NCBI RefSeq assembly: GCF_014647835.1
Contig: NZ_BMPY01000045.1
Location: forward strand, 1 to 43,342
DNA length: 43,342 nt
Source of the DNA: Microbispora rosea subsp. aerata
GTDB taxonomy: Bacteria > Actinomycetota > Actinomycetes > Streptosporangiales > Streptosporangiaceae
Reading direction: 5' to 3'
Of this stretch, positions 1 through 9,500 are shown piece after piece (the stretch's first letter is position 1; every line of letters begins with the position of its first letter). Both the position numbers and the translations under genes were made by a program. The notes beneath the pieces were generated by a model. It was not told the DNA's origin, did no database searches, and saw nothing but the letters and a program-made list of their open reading frames with translations.

Positions 1-1
1 C

Positions 2-1705
2 GGCATCCCGCTCGACCGCATGTCGGTGTCGATGACCATGAACGGCGCGGTGCTGCCGATCCTGGCGCTCTACATCGTCGCGGCGGAGGAGCAGGGGGTG
101 AAGCCGGAGCAGCTCAGCGGGACCATCCAGAACGACATCCTCAAGGAGTTCATGGTCCGCAACACCTATATCTATCCGCCGGGCCCCTCGATGCGGATCA
201 TCTCCGACATCTTCGCCTACACCTCCGCGAAGATGCCGAAGTTCAACTCCATTTCGATCTCCGGCTACCACATTCAAGAGGCCGGGGCCACCTGCGACCT
301 GGAGCTGGCCTACACGCTGGCCGACGGGCTGGAGTATCTGCGCGCCGGGACCGCCGCCGGGCTCGACATCGACGCGTTCGCGCCGCGGCTGTCCTTCTTC
401 TGGTGCATCGGCATGAACTTCTTCATGGAGGTCGCCAAGCTCCGCGCCGCCCGCCTGCTGTGGGCCCGCCTGGTCAAGGGCTTCGGCCCGAAGAACCCCA
501 AGTCGCTGTCGCTGCGCACCCACTCCCAGACCTCCGGCTGGTCGCTGACCGCACAGGACGTGTTCAACAACGTGGTCCGCACCTGCGTCGAGGCGATGGC
601 GGCCACCCAGGGGCACACCCAGTCGCTGCACACCAACGCCCTGGACGAGGCGCTCGCGCTCCCGACCGACTTCTCGGCCCGGATCGCCCGCAACACCCAG
701 CTGCTGCTCCAGCAGGAGTCGGGCACCTGCCGGGTGATCGACCCCTGGGGCGGCTCCTACTACGTCGAGACCCTCACCCGGGAGCTGGCGCGGGCGGCCT
801 GGCGGCACATCCAGGAGGTCGAACGGGCCGGCGGCATGGCCAAGGCCATCGAGGCCGGGCTGCCCAAGATGCGCATCGAGGAGGCCGCCGCCCGCACCCA
901 GGCCCGCATCGACTCCGGCAGGCAGCCCGTGATCGGGGTCAACAAGTATCGCCCCGAGGCCGACGAGCCGATCGAGGTGCTCAAGGTCGACAACACGGCC
1001 GTACGGAACCGGCAGATCGACAAGCTCCGCAGGCTGCGCGAGGAGCGCTCGGCCGACGCCGTCGCCGAGGCGCTGGAGGCGCTGACGAAGGGCGCGGCCG
1101 GCCGGGAGAACCTGCTGGAGCTCGCGGTGAACGCCGCCAGGGCCAAGGCCACGGTCGGGGAGATCTCCGGCGCGCTGGAGAAGGTCTTCGGCCGGCACTC
1201 CGCGCAGATCCGTACGATATCGGGCGTGTACCGCGCGGAGGTGGGCGACGCGGCGGACCGGGTCCGCGAGGCGTGCGCGCAGTTCGAGAAGGCCGAGGGC
1301 CGCCGGCCTCGCATCCTCGTCGCGAAGATGGGCCAGGACGGGCACGACCGCGGCCAGAAGGTGATCGCGAGCGGCTTCGCCGACCTCGGCTTCGACGTCG
1401 ACGTCGGCCCGCTGTTCCAGACGCCCGAGGAGGTCGCCCGGCAGGCGGTCGAGGCCGACGTGCACGTCGTCGGCGTCTCCTCGCTGGCGGCCGGCCACCT
1501 GACGCTGGTGCCCGCGCTGCGCCGGGCGCTCGCCGACCTCGGCGCGGAGGACATCATGATCGTGGTCGGCGGGGTGATCCCGCCCGGCGACGCGGACGAG
1601 CTGCGGGCCGCGGGCGCCTCGGCGATCTTCCCGCCCGGCACCGTGATCGCCGACGCCGCGCTGGAGCTGCTGCGCGAGCTGTCCGTACGGCTGGGGCACC
1701 GGTGA
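2..1705 (+). CDS. mutB: Methylmalonyl-CoA mutase large subunit (5' end outside the window)
   Basis: Adenosylcobalamin-dependent isomerisation of (R)-methylmalonyl-CoA and succinyl-CoA. The reading frame is already open at base 2 and the first residues ([19 protein letters not shown]) match an internal part of the family, so the true start lies upstream and the ATG at 20 is internal. The TIM-barrel part carries the family signatures [13 protein letters not shown] and [20 protein letters not shown]. The C-terminal B12-binding domain shows the base-off ligand motif DGHDRG at bases 1337-1354, followed by the Rossmann-like [10 protein letters not shown] and [10 protein letters not shown] stretches. 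Both catalytic and cobalamin domains on one chain fit the large subunit (MutB/Sbm type, about 730 aa) rather than MutA or isobutyryl-CoA mutase. The last codons overlap the next gene by 4 bp, which suggests translational coupling with its chaperone. Ethylmalonyl-CoA mutase is a less likely alternative. Confidence 0.93.
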   Translation, partial: GIPLDRMSVSMTMNGAVLPILALYIVAAEEQGVKPEQLSGTIQNDILKEFMVRNTYIYPPGPSMRIISDIFAYTSAKMPKFNSISISGYHIQEAGATCDLELAYTLADGLEYLRAGTAAGLDIDAFAPRLSFFWCIGMNFFMEVAKLRAARLLWARLVKGFGPKNPKSLSLRTHSQTSGWSLTAQDVFNNVVRTCVEAMAATQGHTQSLHTNALDEALALPTDFSARIARNTQLLLQQESGTCRVIDPWGGSYYVETLTRELARAAWRHIQEVERAGGMAKAIEAGLPKMRIEEAAARTQARIDSGRQPVIGVNKYRPEADEPIEVLKVDNTAVRNRQIDKLRRLREERSADAVAEALEALTKGAAGRENLLELAVNAARAKATVGEISGALEKVFGRHSAQIRTISGVYRAEVGDAADRVREACAQFEKAEGRRPRILVAKMGQDGHDRGQKVIASGFADLGFDVDVGPLFQTPEEVARQAVEADVHVVGVSSLAAGHLTLVPALRRALADLGAEDIMIVVGGVIPPGDADELRAAGASAIFPPGTVIADAALELLRELSVRLGHR

Positions 1706-2694
1706 CCGCGCCGGCGCTCGAGGACTACGTCAAGGGCGTGCTGTCGGGCGAGCGGCGGTGGATCGCCCGGGCGATCACGCTGGTGGAGTCGACCAGAGCC
1801 GACCACCGCGAGCTGGCGCAGCGGCTGCTGGTCGAGCTGACCCCGCACGCGGGCAAGGCCCGCAGGGTGGGCGTGTCCGGGGTGCCCGGGGTCGGCAAGT
1901 CGACCTTCATCGAGGCGCTCGGCACCTATCTGACCGGGCAGGGCCACCGGGTGGCCGTGCTGGCCGTGGACCCCTCGTCGCGGCGCTCCGGCGGCAGCAT
2001 CCTGGGAGACAAGACCAGGATGGCCAAGTTGTCGGCCGATCCGAACGCCTTCATCCGGCCGTCTCCCACGGCCGGGACGCTCGGCGGCGTGGCGAAGGCC
2101 ACCCGGGAGGCCATCGTCGTGGTGGAGGCGGCGGGCTACGACATCGTGCTCGTCGAGACGGTCGGCGTCGGCCAGTCGGAGACCGTCGTCGCCGACATGG
2201 TCGACACCTTCCTGGTGCTCACCCTCGCCCGCACCGGAGACCAGCTCCAGGGGATCAAGAAGGGCGTGCTGGAGCTGGCCGACGTCATCGCGGTGAACAA
2301 GGCCGACGGCGAGCACGAGATGGCCGCGCGCAAGGCGGCGCGCGAGCTGTCCGGGGCGCTGCGGCTGCTGCGCGCGGCCACGCCCGTGCTGACCTGCAGC
2401 GGCCTCACCGGGGCCGGGCTGGAGGAGCTGTGGCGGCACATCGTGCGCCACCAGGAGAGCGTCGACCTCGCCGCCAAGCGCAGCCGCCAGCAGGTCGAGT
2501 GGACCTGGGCGCTGGTGCGCGACCGCCTGCTGGCCATGCTCCGCGACGCGACCGCGGAGATCGCCCCGGAGATCGAACGGCAGGTCCTCGACGGCGCCCT
2601 CACCCCGGCGCTCGCCGCCGACCGGATCCTGGCGGCGTTCCTTTCCACCACCGGCAGTGACGGCACTCGGGGGGCCGCCCTTCCTCCCGGGTGA
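1702..2694 (+). CDS. meaB: MeaB/ArgK-family GTPase chaperone of methylmalonyl-CoA mutase
   Basis: G3E-family P-loop GTPase that protects the B12 mutase and gates cofactor loading and release. The 330-residue product is of normal family length. I chose the GTG at 1702 because it overlaps the mutase stop (GTGA), giving the N-terminus [20 protein letters not shown], which is the usual MeaB start region. Visible motifs are the Walker [10 protein letters not shown] at residues 60-68, the GVLAVDPSS-like segment (AVLAVDPSS), the switch-type segment ETVGVGQSE and the guanine-specificity NKAD. The C-terminal dimerisation arm is present. Its position directly after mutB is the textbook arrangement. No terminator is visible downstream; the next 200 bp hold only a gene relic. 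Confidence 0.95.
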   Translation: MTAPALEDYVKGVLSGERRWIARAITLVESTRADHRELAQRLLVELTPHAGKARRVGVSGVPGVGKSTFIEALGTYLTGQGHRVAVLAVDPSSRRSGGSILGDKTRMAKLSADPNAFIRPSPTAGTLGGVAKATREAIVVVEAAGYDIVLVETVGVGQSETVVADMVDTFLVLTLARTGDQLQGIKKGVLELADVIAVNKADGEHEMAARKAARELSGALRLLRAATPVLTCSGLTGAGLEELWRHIVRHQESVDLAAKRSRQQVEWTWALVRDRLLAMLRDATAEIAPEIERQVLDGALTPALAADRILAAFLSTTGSDGTRGAALPPG

Positions 2695-2850
2695 GAAACA
2701 TCGCCACCTCTGTCCCGGGGGCTGGCCGGCGCGGGCCGGGAGCGCGTCTACGCCCGGGTGGACGGGCCGGTCGGCGCCGAGTCGTTCGCCGAGGCCGTAC
2801 GGCGGGGCCGCATGTTCGCCACCACCGGCCCCTGGCTGGAGCTCGCGGTG
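2695..2850 (+). pseudogene. Relic of a CehA/McbA-type PHP metallohydrolase (C-terminal fragment)
   Basis: Directly after meaB, one plus-strand frame reads GRERVYARVDGPVGAESF and then AEAVRRGRMFATTGPWLELAV (bases about 2734-2850). This resembles the conserved C-terminal piece of CehA/McbA-like PHP-domain hydrolases, in which a VYV..DGPLT..S segment precedes an ALRAGRSFVTTGPLL segment. There is no matching upstream domain, because the in-frame stop at 2692-2694 closes the frame, and the frame loses similarity after 2850. I read it as a decayed gene fragment trapped between meaB and the converging efeB. The similarity comes from memory of the family, not from a search, so confidence is moderate. 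Confidence 0.4.
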
Positions 2851-2905
2851 TGCTTCCCACCGGAAGCCGGGCGCGGGCATCACCGACTGCCTCGGCAAGG
2901 GCGCG

Positions 2906-4156
2906 TCAGGCGAACAGCGCGCGCCCCCAGTAGTCGCCGCCGTCGGCCACGCCCGGCGGGCAGGCGAACAGGCCGCTGGAGACGTGCTTGATGTACTCGT
3001 TCAGCGCGTCCTTCTCCGACAGCATCCGCTGGATGGGGACGAACTGCGTGCGGGGGTCGCGCTGGTAGGCCATGAAGAACAGCCCGGCGTCGAGCCGCCC
3101 GAGGCCGTCGGAGCCGTCCACGTAGTTGTAGCCGCGCCGCAGCAGCCGCGCGCCGCCGTGAGAGTCGGGGTGCGCGAGCCGTACGTGCGCGTTGTCGGCG
3201 ATCACCGGCGTGCCGTCCGGGCCCTTCTTGGCGAAGTCCGGCGGGTCGAACTCGCCGGTGCCCGTGAGCGGCGCGCCCTCGCCCTTGTCGCGGCCGAAGA
3301 TGGCCTCCTGCTCCGCGAGCGGGGCGCGGTCCCAGGTCTCGATGTGCATCCGGATCTTGCGGGTGACCAGGTAGGTGCCGCCGTCCATCCAGGCCGGTCC
3401 GTCGCCGGGCGCGGCCCACAGGTGGTCGCGCAGCATGTCCGTGTCCTCGAGCTTGAGGTTGCTGGTGCCGTCCTTGAAGCCCATGAGGTTGCGCGGCGTC
3501 GCCTGGGCGCGCGAGGTGGACGAGGTGCGGCCGAAGCCGAGCTGCGAGTAGCGGACGGAGACCTTGCCGAAGCCGATGCGGGCGAGGTTGCGGATGGCGT
3601 GCACCGCCACCTGCGGGTCGTGCGCGCACGCCTGCACGCAGATGTCGCCGCCGGAGATCTCGGGCTGGAGGTCCTCGCCGGGGAAGGCCGGCAGGTCGGC
3701 CAGCGCGGGCGGCCTGCGGCCGGCGAGGCCGAACCGCTCGTCGAACAGCGACGGGCCGAAGCCGACGGTCAGCGTGAGGCCGGAGGCGGGCAGGCCGAGC
3801 GCCTCGCCGGTGTCGTCCGGCGGCGCCTCCGGTGCCCCGCCCACGGCGCCGAACGTGCCGGCGTCCTTGCCCTGGGTCATCCGGGCCGCGGCGGCCGTCC
3901 ACTCCTGCAGCAGCTCCACCAGCTCGGCCTTCCTCTTCGTGATCACGTCGAACGCCACGAAGTGCAGCCGGTCCTGGGCGGGCGTGGTGATGCCCGCCTG
4001 GTGCGGGCCGTAGAAGGGCACCGGGCCGGAGGCGGAGGCCGTGTGGGCGACCGGCTGCCGGGTGAAGGACCGGCCGGCGACGGCGCCGGCCCCGACGGCG
4101 GCGACCCCCGCAGCGCCGAGGCCGAACAGCCCTCTGCGGCTGATCCTTCCGGTCAC
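2906..4156 (-). CDS. efeB: EfeB, Tat-exported Dyp-type haem peroxidase / deferrochelatase
   Basis: Third component of the EfeUOB iron importer, acting outside the membrane as a haem peroxidase that oxidises ferrous iron or releases iron from haem. The 416-residue product starts at a GTG (4156) that overlaps the efeO stop, giving VTGRISRRGLFGLGAAG, a clear twin-arginine signal with a hydrophobic stretch to about residue 30. Dyp hallmarks are the GxxDG-type motif in MGFKDGTSN, a downstream HVRLAHPD histidine region, the conserved arginine of GGARLLRRGYNY, and the C-terminal FFMAYQRDPRTQFVPIQ block. Upstream in-frame codons before the GTG read as low-complexity efeO shadow and were excluded. It is last in the operon efeU-efeO-efeB and is presumably iron-repressed with it. 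Confidence 0.95.
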   Translation of the reverse strand: MTGRISRRGLFGLGAAGVAAVGAGAVAGRSFTRQPVAHTASASGPVPFYGPHQAGITTPAQDRLHFVAFDVITKRKAELVELLQEWTAAAARMTQGKDAGTFGAVGGAPEAPPDDTGEALGLPASGLTLTVGFGPSLFDERFGLAGRRPPALADLPAFPGEDLQPEISGGDICVQACAHDPQVAVHAIRNLARIGFGKVSVRYSQLGFGRTSSTSRAQATPRNLMGFKDGTSNLKLEDTDMLRDHLWAAPGDGPAWMDGGTYLVTRKIRMHIETWDRAPLAEQEAIFGRDKGEGAPLTGTGEFDPPDFAKKGPDGTPVIADNAHVRLAHPDSHGGARLLRRGYNYVDGSDGLGRLDAGLFFMAYQRDPRTQFVPIQRMLSEKDALNEYIKHVSSGLFACPPGVADGGDYWGRALFA

Positions 4157-5298
4157 TTCGCCACCACCGAGGCGACCCTGCTGATCGGCTCGGCCAGGGC
4201 GTTGATCACGTCGGAGAGCGCCTTGAGGTCGTCCTTGGACAGCTCGGTGTGCGGCTTCCACCCGTCGCCGCTGCGGTGCGCGGCGAGCGCGGCCTCCGCG
4301 TCGGCGAACCTCGCGTCGAGCGTCTTCACCAGCTCGGCGTCGCGCTCCTCCAGGACCGGCCGCAGCGCCTGGACCGCGGCCTTGGACCCCTGCAGGTTGG
4401 CGTCAAAGTCCCACAGGTCGGTGTGGGAGTAGCGGTCCTCCTCACCGGTGATCTTGCCGGTGGCGACCTCGTCGAGCAGGCCCTTGGCGCCGTTGGCGAG
4501 CTGCACGGGGGACAGGTCGACCGTCGCGGCCCGCTCCACGATCGTGGTCACGTCGGCCATCAGCTTGTCGGCGATCGGGCCGTCGCCCGTGACGTCCTTC
4601 TTGACCCACAGGTCCTTTTCGAGGCGGTGGTAGCCGGTCCATTCCTCGCCGTCCGCCACGTCGTTCTCCCGGGCGTCGATCGCCGGGTCGAGGTCGCCGA
4701 AGACCTCGGCCACCGGCTCGATCCGCTCCCAGTACGTGCGGGCGATCGGGTAGAGCTCCTTGGCCTTGTCCACGTCGCCGGCCTTGACCGCCTCGGTGAA
4801 CTCCTTGGTCTTCTCGAGCAGCGTGCCGGACTGGTTCTTGACGTAGCGCTTGTAGCCGGCCACGGCCTCGGCGAGCTTGGCGTCGCCGGTGAGCGGTGTG
4901 CTCTCGCCGGTGACTTTGAGGGGGCCGCGGATGCCCTTGCCGGTCATGCCGGGCTTGCAGGCGGTCTCGTACATGCCCGCCGGCAGCTCCATCACGACCT
5001 CGCGGGTCAGCCCGGGGACGATGTTCTCGACCTCGCCCATGATCCGGTCGCCCGCGGCGTACACGTAGAACTCCGTGACCTTCGTGCCGTTGTTGGTGAT
5101 CGAGAAGGTCGAGGTGCCGGCGGCCAGCTCGGACTTCGCCACCGTGCACTCGGTGTCGGTGGCGGCCACCGCGATCTTCTCGTCGCCGGCGGCGTCCGTC
5201 CCGGCCGGCGAGCCGGAGCCCGAGCCCGGGGACGAGCAGGAGGTGAGACCGGCGAGGGCAGCCAGGACGGCGGCGGTCAGGGCGATAGGGGTGCGCAT
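4153..5298 (-). CDS. efeO: EfeO, iron-binding lipoprotein with cupredoxin and M75 imelysin domains
   Basis: Extracytoplasmic iron-binding component that hands iron to the EfeU permease. The 381-residue product has a lipoprotein signal (hydrophobic run, then LTSCSS with the lipidated Cys near residue 21) and a low-complexity Ser/Gly linker. An N-terminal cupredoxin-like EfeO domain (about 40-130, with ETACKPGM) is followed by the M75 imelysin domain with the HxxE metal motif in GYHRLEKDLW. Length and two-domain layout are those of full-length EfeO, not the short EfeM form. The start ATG at 5298 lies 15 bp downstream of the efeU stop, and its stop overlaps the efeB start, so the three genes form one transcript. 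Confidence 0.95.
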   Translation of the reverse strand: MRTPIALTAAVLAALAGLTSCSSPGSGSGSPAGTDAAGDEKIAVAATDTECTVAKSELAAGTSTFSITNNGTKVTEFYVYAAGDRIMGEVENIVPGLTREVVMELPAGMYETACKPGMTGKGIRGPLKVTGESTPLTGDAKLAEAVAGYKRYVKNQSGTLLEKTKEFTEAVKAGDVDKAKELYPIARTYWERIEPVAEVFGDLDPAIDARENDVADGEEWTGYHRLEKDLWVKKDVTGDGPIADKLMADVTTIVERAATVDLSPVQLANGAKGLLDEVATGKITGEEDRYSHTDLWDFDANLQGSKAAVQALRPVLEERDAELVKTLDARFADAEAALAAHRSGDGWKPHTELSKDDLKALSDVINALAEPISRVASVVAK

Positions 5299-5313
5299 CT
5301 CGGTGGACTCCGG

Positions 5314-6156
5314 TCAGGAAGCGGGCTGGGGAGACTGGGAAGCGGGGCCCGCCGGTTTCTTGACCGCGGGCCGCAGGAACAGGATGAGGACGGGAACCAG
5401 GTAGGCGACCCAGGCGACGGCCTCCAGCACGCTGGGCTGCGGGGTGATGTTGAACATCCCGCTCAGCAGCGTCGAATACCAGGCGCCGGGGTCGAGCACG
5501 CCGCTGATGTCGAAGGCGTAGGTGTTCAGGCCGGGCACCAGTCCCGACTCCTGCAGGTCGTGCACGCCGTACTTGAAGATCCCGGCGGCGACCAGGATCA
5601 GCAGCAGGCCCGTCCAGGTGAAGAACTTGGCGAGGTTGATCCGCAGGGCGCCGCGGTACAGCCCCCAGCCCAGCGCGACCGCGGTGAGCAGCCCGAGCGT
5701 GATGCCGATCAGCGGGCTCGCGCTGCTGGTCGCGCCCTGGACGGCGGCGAACCACAGCAGCGCGGTCTCCAGCCCCTCGCGGGCGACCGCCAGGAACGCC
5801 ACCACGGCCACGGCGGCGGCTCCGAGCTCCAGGGCCGCGCCCATCTTCTCCCGCAGCTCGCCCGACATCCTGCGGGCCGCGGAGCGCATCCAGAAGACCA
5901 TGAAGGTGACGAACACGGTCGCGGCCAGGGACGTCACGCCGTCGAACAGCTCCTGCTGCCGCGTGGAGAGATGGGCCGCGGTGAAGGTCAGCAGCGCGCC
6001 GAACGCGACCGACAGGGCGACGGCGGCGCCGACGCCGGTCCAGACCATGGGCAGCCGCTCGCGGCGCTCGCTCTTCACAAGGAAGGCGACCAGGATGGAG
6101 ACCACGAGAGTGGCTTCCAAGCCCTCGCGAAGGCCGATGAGGTAACTCGCGAACAC
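5314..6156 (-). CDS. efeU: EfeU, FTR1-family ferrous/ferric iron permease
   Basis: Integral membrane iron permease of the oxidase-dependent FTR1 family. The 280-residue product shows two copies of the iron-passage motif REGLE, in IGLREGLEATL near residues 8-18 and AVAREGLETALLW near residues 125-137, each inside a transmembrane helix. About seven hydrophobic segments are visible. The C-terminus is a short Pro/Ser-rich tail. The ATG at 6156 is preceded by a good GGAGGA ribosome-binding site. It is the first gene of efeUOB and lies immediately behind two iron boxes, so iron-loaded IdeR/DmdR should repress it. Confidence 0.95.
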   Translation of the reverse strand: MFASYLIGLREGLEATLVVSILVAFLVKSERRERLPMVWTGVGAAVALSVAFGALLTFTAAHLSTRQQELFDGVTSLAATVFVTFMVFWMRSAARRMSGELREKMGAALELGAAAVAVVAFLAVAREGLETALLWFAAVQGATSSASPLIGITLGLLTAVALGWGLYRGALRINLAKFFTWTGLLLILVAAGIFKYGVHDLQESGLVPGLNTYAFDISGVLDPGAWYSTLLSGMFNITPQPSVLEAVAWVAYLVPVLILFLRPAVKKPAGPASQSPQPAS

Positions 6157-6174
6157 ATCGTCCTCCGAGGGACG

Positions 6175-6193
6175 TTAAGTAAGCCTTACCTAA
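6175..6193. promoter_or_regulatory. Iron box 1 (IdeR/DmdR-type operator) of efeUOB
   Basis: The 19-bp sequence TTAAGTAAGCCTTACCTAA matches the actinobacterial iron box consensus TTAGGTTAGGCTMACCTAA with imperfect dyad symmetry. It lies 19 bp upstream of the efeU start codon, where bound repressor would block the promoter. IdeR/DmdR binding is inferred from the consensus; the regulator gene is not in the window. Confidence 0.8.
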
Positions 6194-6194
6194 G

Positions 6195-6213
6195 TTAGGA
6201 CAGGCTCACCTTA
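6195..6213. promoter_or_regulatory. Iron box 2 (IdeR/DmdR-type operator), adjacent to box 1
   Basis: The 19-bp sequence TTAGGACAGGCTCACCTTA matches the same consensus, most closely in its right half GGCTCACCT. It begins two bases after box 1 ends, giving a 20-bp centre-to-centre spacing, about two helical turns, so two repressor dimers could bind the same face. Confidence 0.75.
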
Positions 6214-6501
6214 GCAGTAGGGGGCGGAGCCGCCACGGTGAGGTAGGCGTTTCGTCACCGCCGGGGACGGCCGCCCGTAATTCGCTGGCGTTCACTCCCG
6301 CCCGGCGGTTATCGTGACGGACGTCCTGCCGCCGCACCCCGGAGGGTCGACTTGGAGCTCTGAGGTCTCGACACCGCGCCCACGGCCGCCATCGGTGGTC
6401 CGGCGCAGCGACCTCAGGCAAGACCTCCGTGCTTCGCGGCCCGTGCCCGCGGTGTCTCCACGCGTTGTTCGTCCGCCCTTGGGGATACCCGGAGCCGCTT
6501 C
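6214..6501. other. 288-bp leader/intergenic region without a recognised gene
   Basis: This region separates the iron boxes from the ABC-F gene on the plus strand. A GTG-initiated frame starts near 6314 but runs into the ABC-F gene in another phase and has no family-like content. I see no convincing terminator, leader peptide or WhiB7-type promoter. A long 5' region before an ABC-F gene is compatible with ribosome-mediated attenuation, but nothing in the sequence proves it. Confidence 0.3.
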
Positions 6502-8085
<1,584 letters not shown>

Positions 8086-8094
8086 GAACGCGCG

Positions 8095-8128
8095 GGAGGC
8101 CGCGACCCGGTCGGGGATCGCGGCCTCC
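8095..8128 (+). terminator. Rho-independent-like terminator after the ABC-F gene
   Basis: A perfect 11-bp inverted repeat, GGAGGCCGCGA and TCGCGGCCTCC, with a 12-nt loop that can pair further (CCC/GGG). It begins 9 bp after the stop codon. There is no U-tract, as is usual for terminators in high-GC actinobacteria. It lies 54 bp before the stop of the converging gene. Confidence 0.75.
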
Positions 8129-8182
8129 TCCGCGAAGCGTGCAGATCGGCCGGAGGGCCGGAGATCAGCCGGAGGGCGCCGA

Positions 8183-8446
8183 TCAGCTGGAGAACAGCAT
8201 GCCGATCCAGCTGCCCCGCCGGTGGTGGCCGTAGTGGCCGCCGCCGTGGTGCCCGCCCCAGGCCGGGCCGGCGTGCGGCGCCGGCGGCGGAGCGTACTGG
8301 TGCTGGGCCCACTGGGCCTCCATCCGGGTCAGCGTCTCCAGCTCGCCGTAGTCGAGGAAGATCCCCCGGCAGCCATCACACTGCTCGATGTGGACCCCGT
8401 TGCGGTCGAACGTCCGCATCCGGCCGTGGCACTTGGGGCACTCCAT
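8183..8446 (-). CDS. Small TFIIB-type zinc-ribbon protein
   Basis: An 87-residue protein beginning MECPKCHGRM, with a second knuckle CDGCRG about 20 residues later, so CxxC...CxxC forms a zf-TFIIB-like zinc ribbon. The sequence then reads GIFLDYGELETLTRME, the usual continuation of this family. The C-terminal half is a Pro/Ala and then His/Gly-rich tail (GGHHGGGHYGHH) ending in a short hydrophobic WIGMLFSS, which may bind metal or associate with membranes. Function is unknown for the family; it is generally a stand-alone gene. It lies 19 bp upstream of the end of the APH-fold gene on the same strand, so it may be the distal gene of a small transcript. Confidence 0.85.
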   Translation of the reverse strand: MECPKCHGRMRTFDRNGVHIEQCDGCRGIFLDYGELETLTRMEAQWAQHQYAPPPAPHAGPAWGGHHGGGHYGHHRRGSWIGMLFSS

Positions 8447-8465
8447 GTGACGAACTCTCCCTCAT

Positions 8466-9335
8466 TCAGGTCGCGGCCCGCGTGACCGCGACGATCCTTT
8501 CACAGGCGGACAGCAGGGCCTGCGCGACCTCGTCGGGCGCCTCGCCCGCCTTCGCCGCGGTGGCCACGGCAGTGGCCGCCAGTTGCACCGTCAACGCACG
8601 GGCCGGAGCGTCGAGTTCCCGCCACGGGTCGTCGGCGGACACCGCGGTCCCGCCCGCCGCGAGATAGGCGGTCAGGAAGCGCTCCCACTCCCGCGGGCCG
8701 AGCAGCCCCGCGGCGTACCACGCGGCCGGGCGGGCCAGGTCCCACGCCGGGTCGCCCACGCCGAGGTCGTCGGGGTCGATCAGCAGCCACTCGCCGTCGT
8801 GCCGGACGATCTGGCCGAGATGCCAGTCGCCGTGCGTCAGCGCGCCATCCTCGTCGTGCCCGCGCGCGCCGTCGTCGCCGTGCGGCGGCAGCGACGCGTA
8901 CGCCGCGAGGATGGGTGCGGCGACCGGGTCGGGGACGCCGGCCGCCGCCAGGTCCGCCACGGCCCGGCGCAGCCGCGAAGGCCCCCCGGCGGGCGGCAGG
9001 CCGGCGGTCACCGGCCGGGCGTGTAACCGGGCGAGCAGCCGGCCGCCCTGCTCCCACGGGGTCGTCCCCGCGTCCACGTCGGCCAGGGTCAGCGCCTCCC
9101 CGGCGGGCCAGAGCGTGACGAGCCTGCCGTCCAGCCGTTCGAGGCCGAGGGGGGCGAGCATGATCCCGGGCAGCTTCCGCGCGGCGTCGAGGCGGGCACG
9201 CAGGGCGCGCTCGTCGGTGTCCGGGGGATGGGCCTTGACGACGACGTCCCCGACCCGGACCACGAGCACCCGGGCCTGCTTGAGCACGGTCACCGGCCCG
9301 TCGCGCCGCGCCAGCCGTGCCAGTTCCTCGATCAC
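8466..9335 (-). CDS. APH/ChoK-fold phosphotransferase (aminoglycoside phosphotransferase family)
   Basis: A 289-residue protein of the aminoglycoside/homoserine kinase fold. The N-lobe has the VLVVRVGDVVVKAHP lysine strand, and the C-lobe has the catalytic loop THGDWHLGQIV and the metal-binding IDPDDLGVGDPAWDLA. The catalytic Asp is present, but the usual Asn of HGDxHxxN is Gln, a variant I associate with actinobacterial members of unknown substrate. Nothing links it to drug resistance. The ATG at 9335 gives a well-formed N-terminus (MIEELARLARRDGPVTVLKQ). Downstream and on the same strand is the zinc-ribbon gene. I would not assign a substrate. Confidence 0.82.
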   Translation of the reverse strand: MIEELARLARRDGPVTVLKQARVLVVRVGDVVVKAHPPDTDERALRARLDAARKLPGIMLAPLGLERLDGRLVTLWPAGEALTLADVDAGTTPWEQGGRLLARLHARPVTAGLPPAGGPSRLRRAVADLAAAGVPDPVAAPILAAYASLPPHGDDGARGHDEDGALTHGDWHLGQIVRHDGEWLLIDPDDLGVGDPAWDLARPAAWYAAGLLGPREWERFLTAYLAAGGTAVSADDPWRELDAPARALTVQLAATAVATAAKAGEAPDEVAQALLSACERIVAVTRAAT

Positions 9336-9500
9336 GCGGACACCCTAATGCGCCCGCACGGAAACCGGGCCGGACGCGTCGCGGACCGCGGGGTCGGCTC
9401 CAGCCGCGCCGACCGGGGCGCGATCCACCGGCGGATCGCCGCCGTGAAGGAGGCGGCCCGGGCGCGCCGCGGCCCGGGCGGACGGCCGGCCCGGGTCCGC

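Noticed and set aside
403-2898. Long open frames antisense or out of phase with mutB and meaB
   Set aside because: They are Arg/Gly/Pro-rich, match no family, and are explained by high third-position GC of the real genes.
9336-9500. Remnant of a basic protein between the APH-like and LLM genes (frame reading AIHRRIAAVKEAARARR)
   Set aside because: It is too short and compositionally biased to tell from chance in 70 percent GC DNA; I could name no family.
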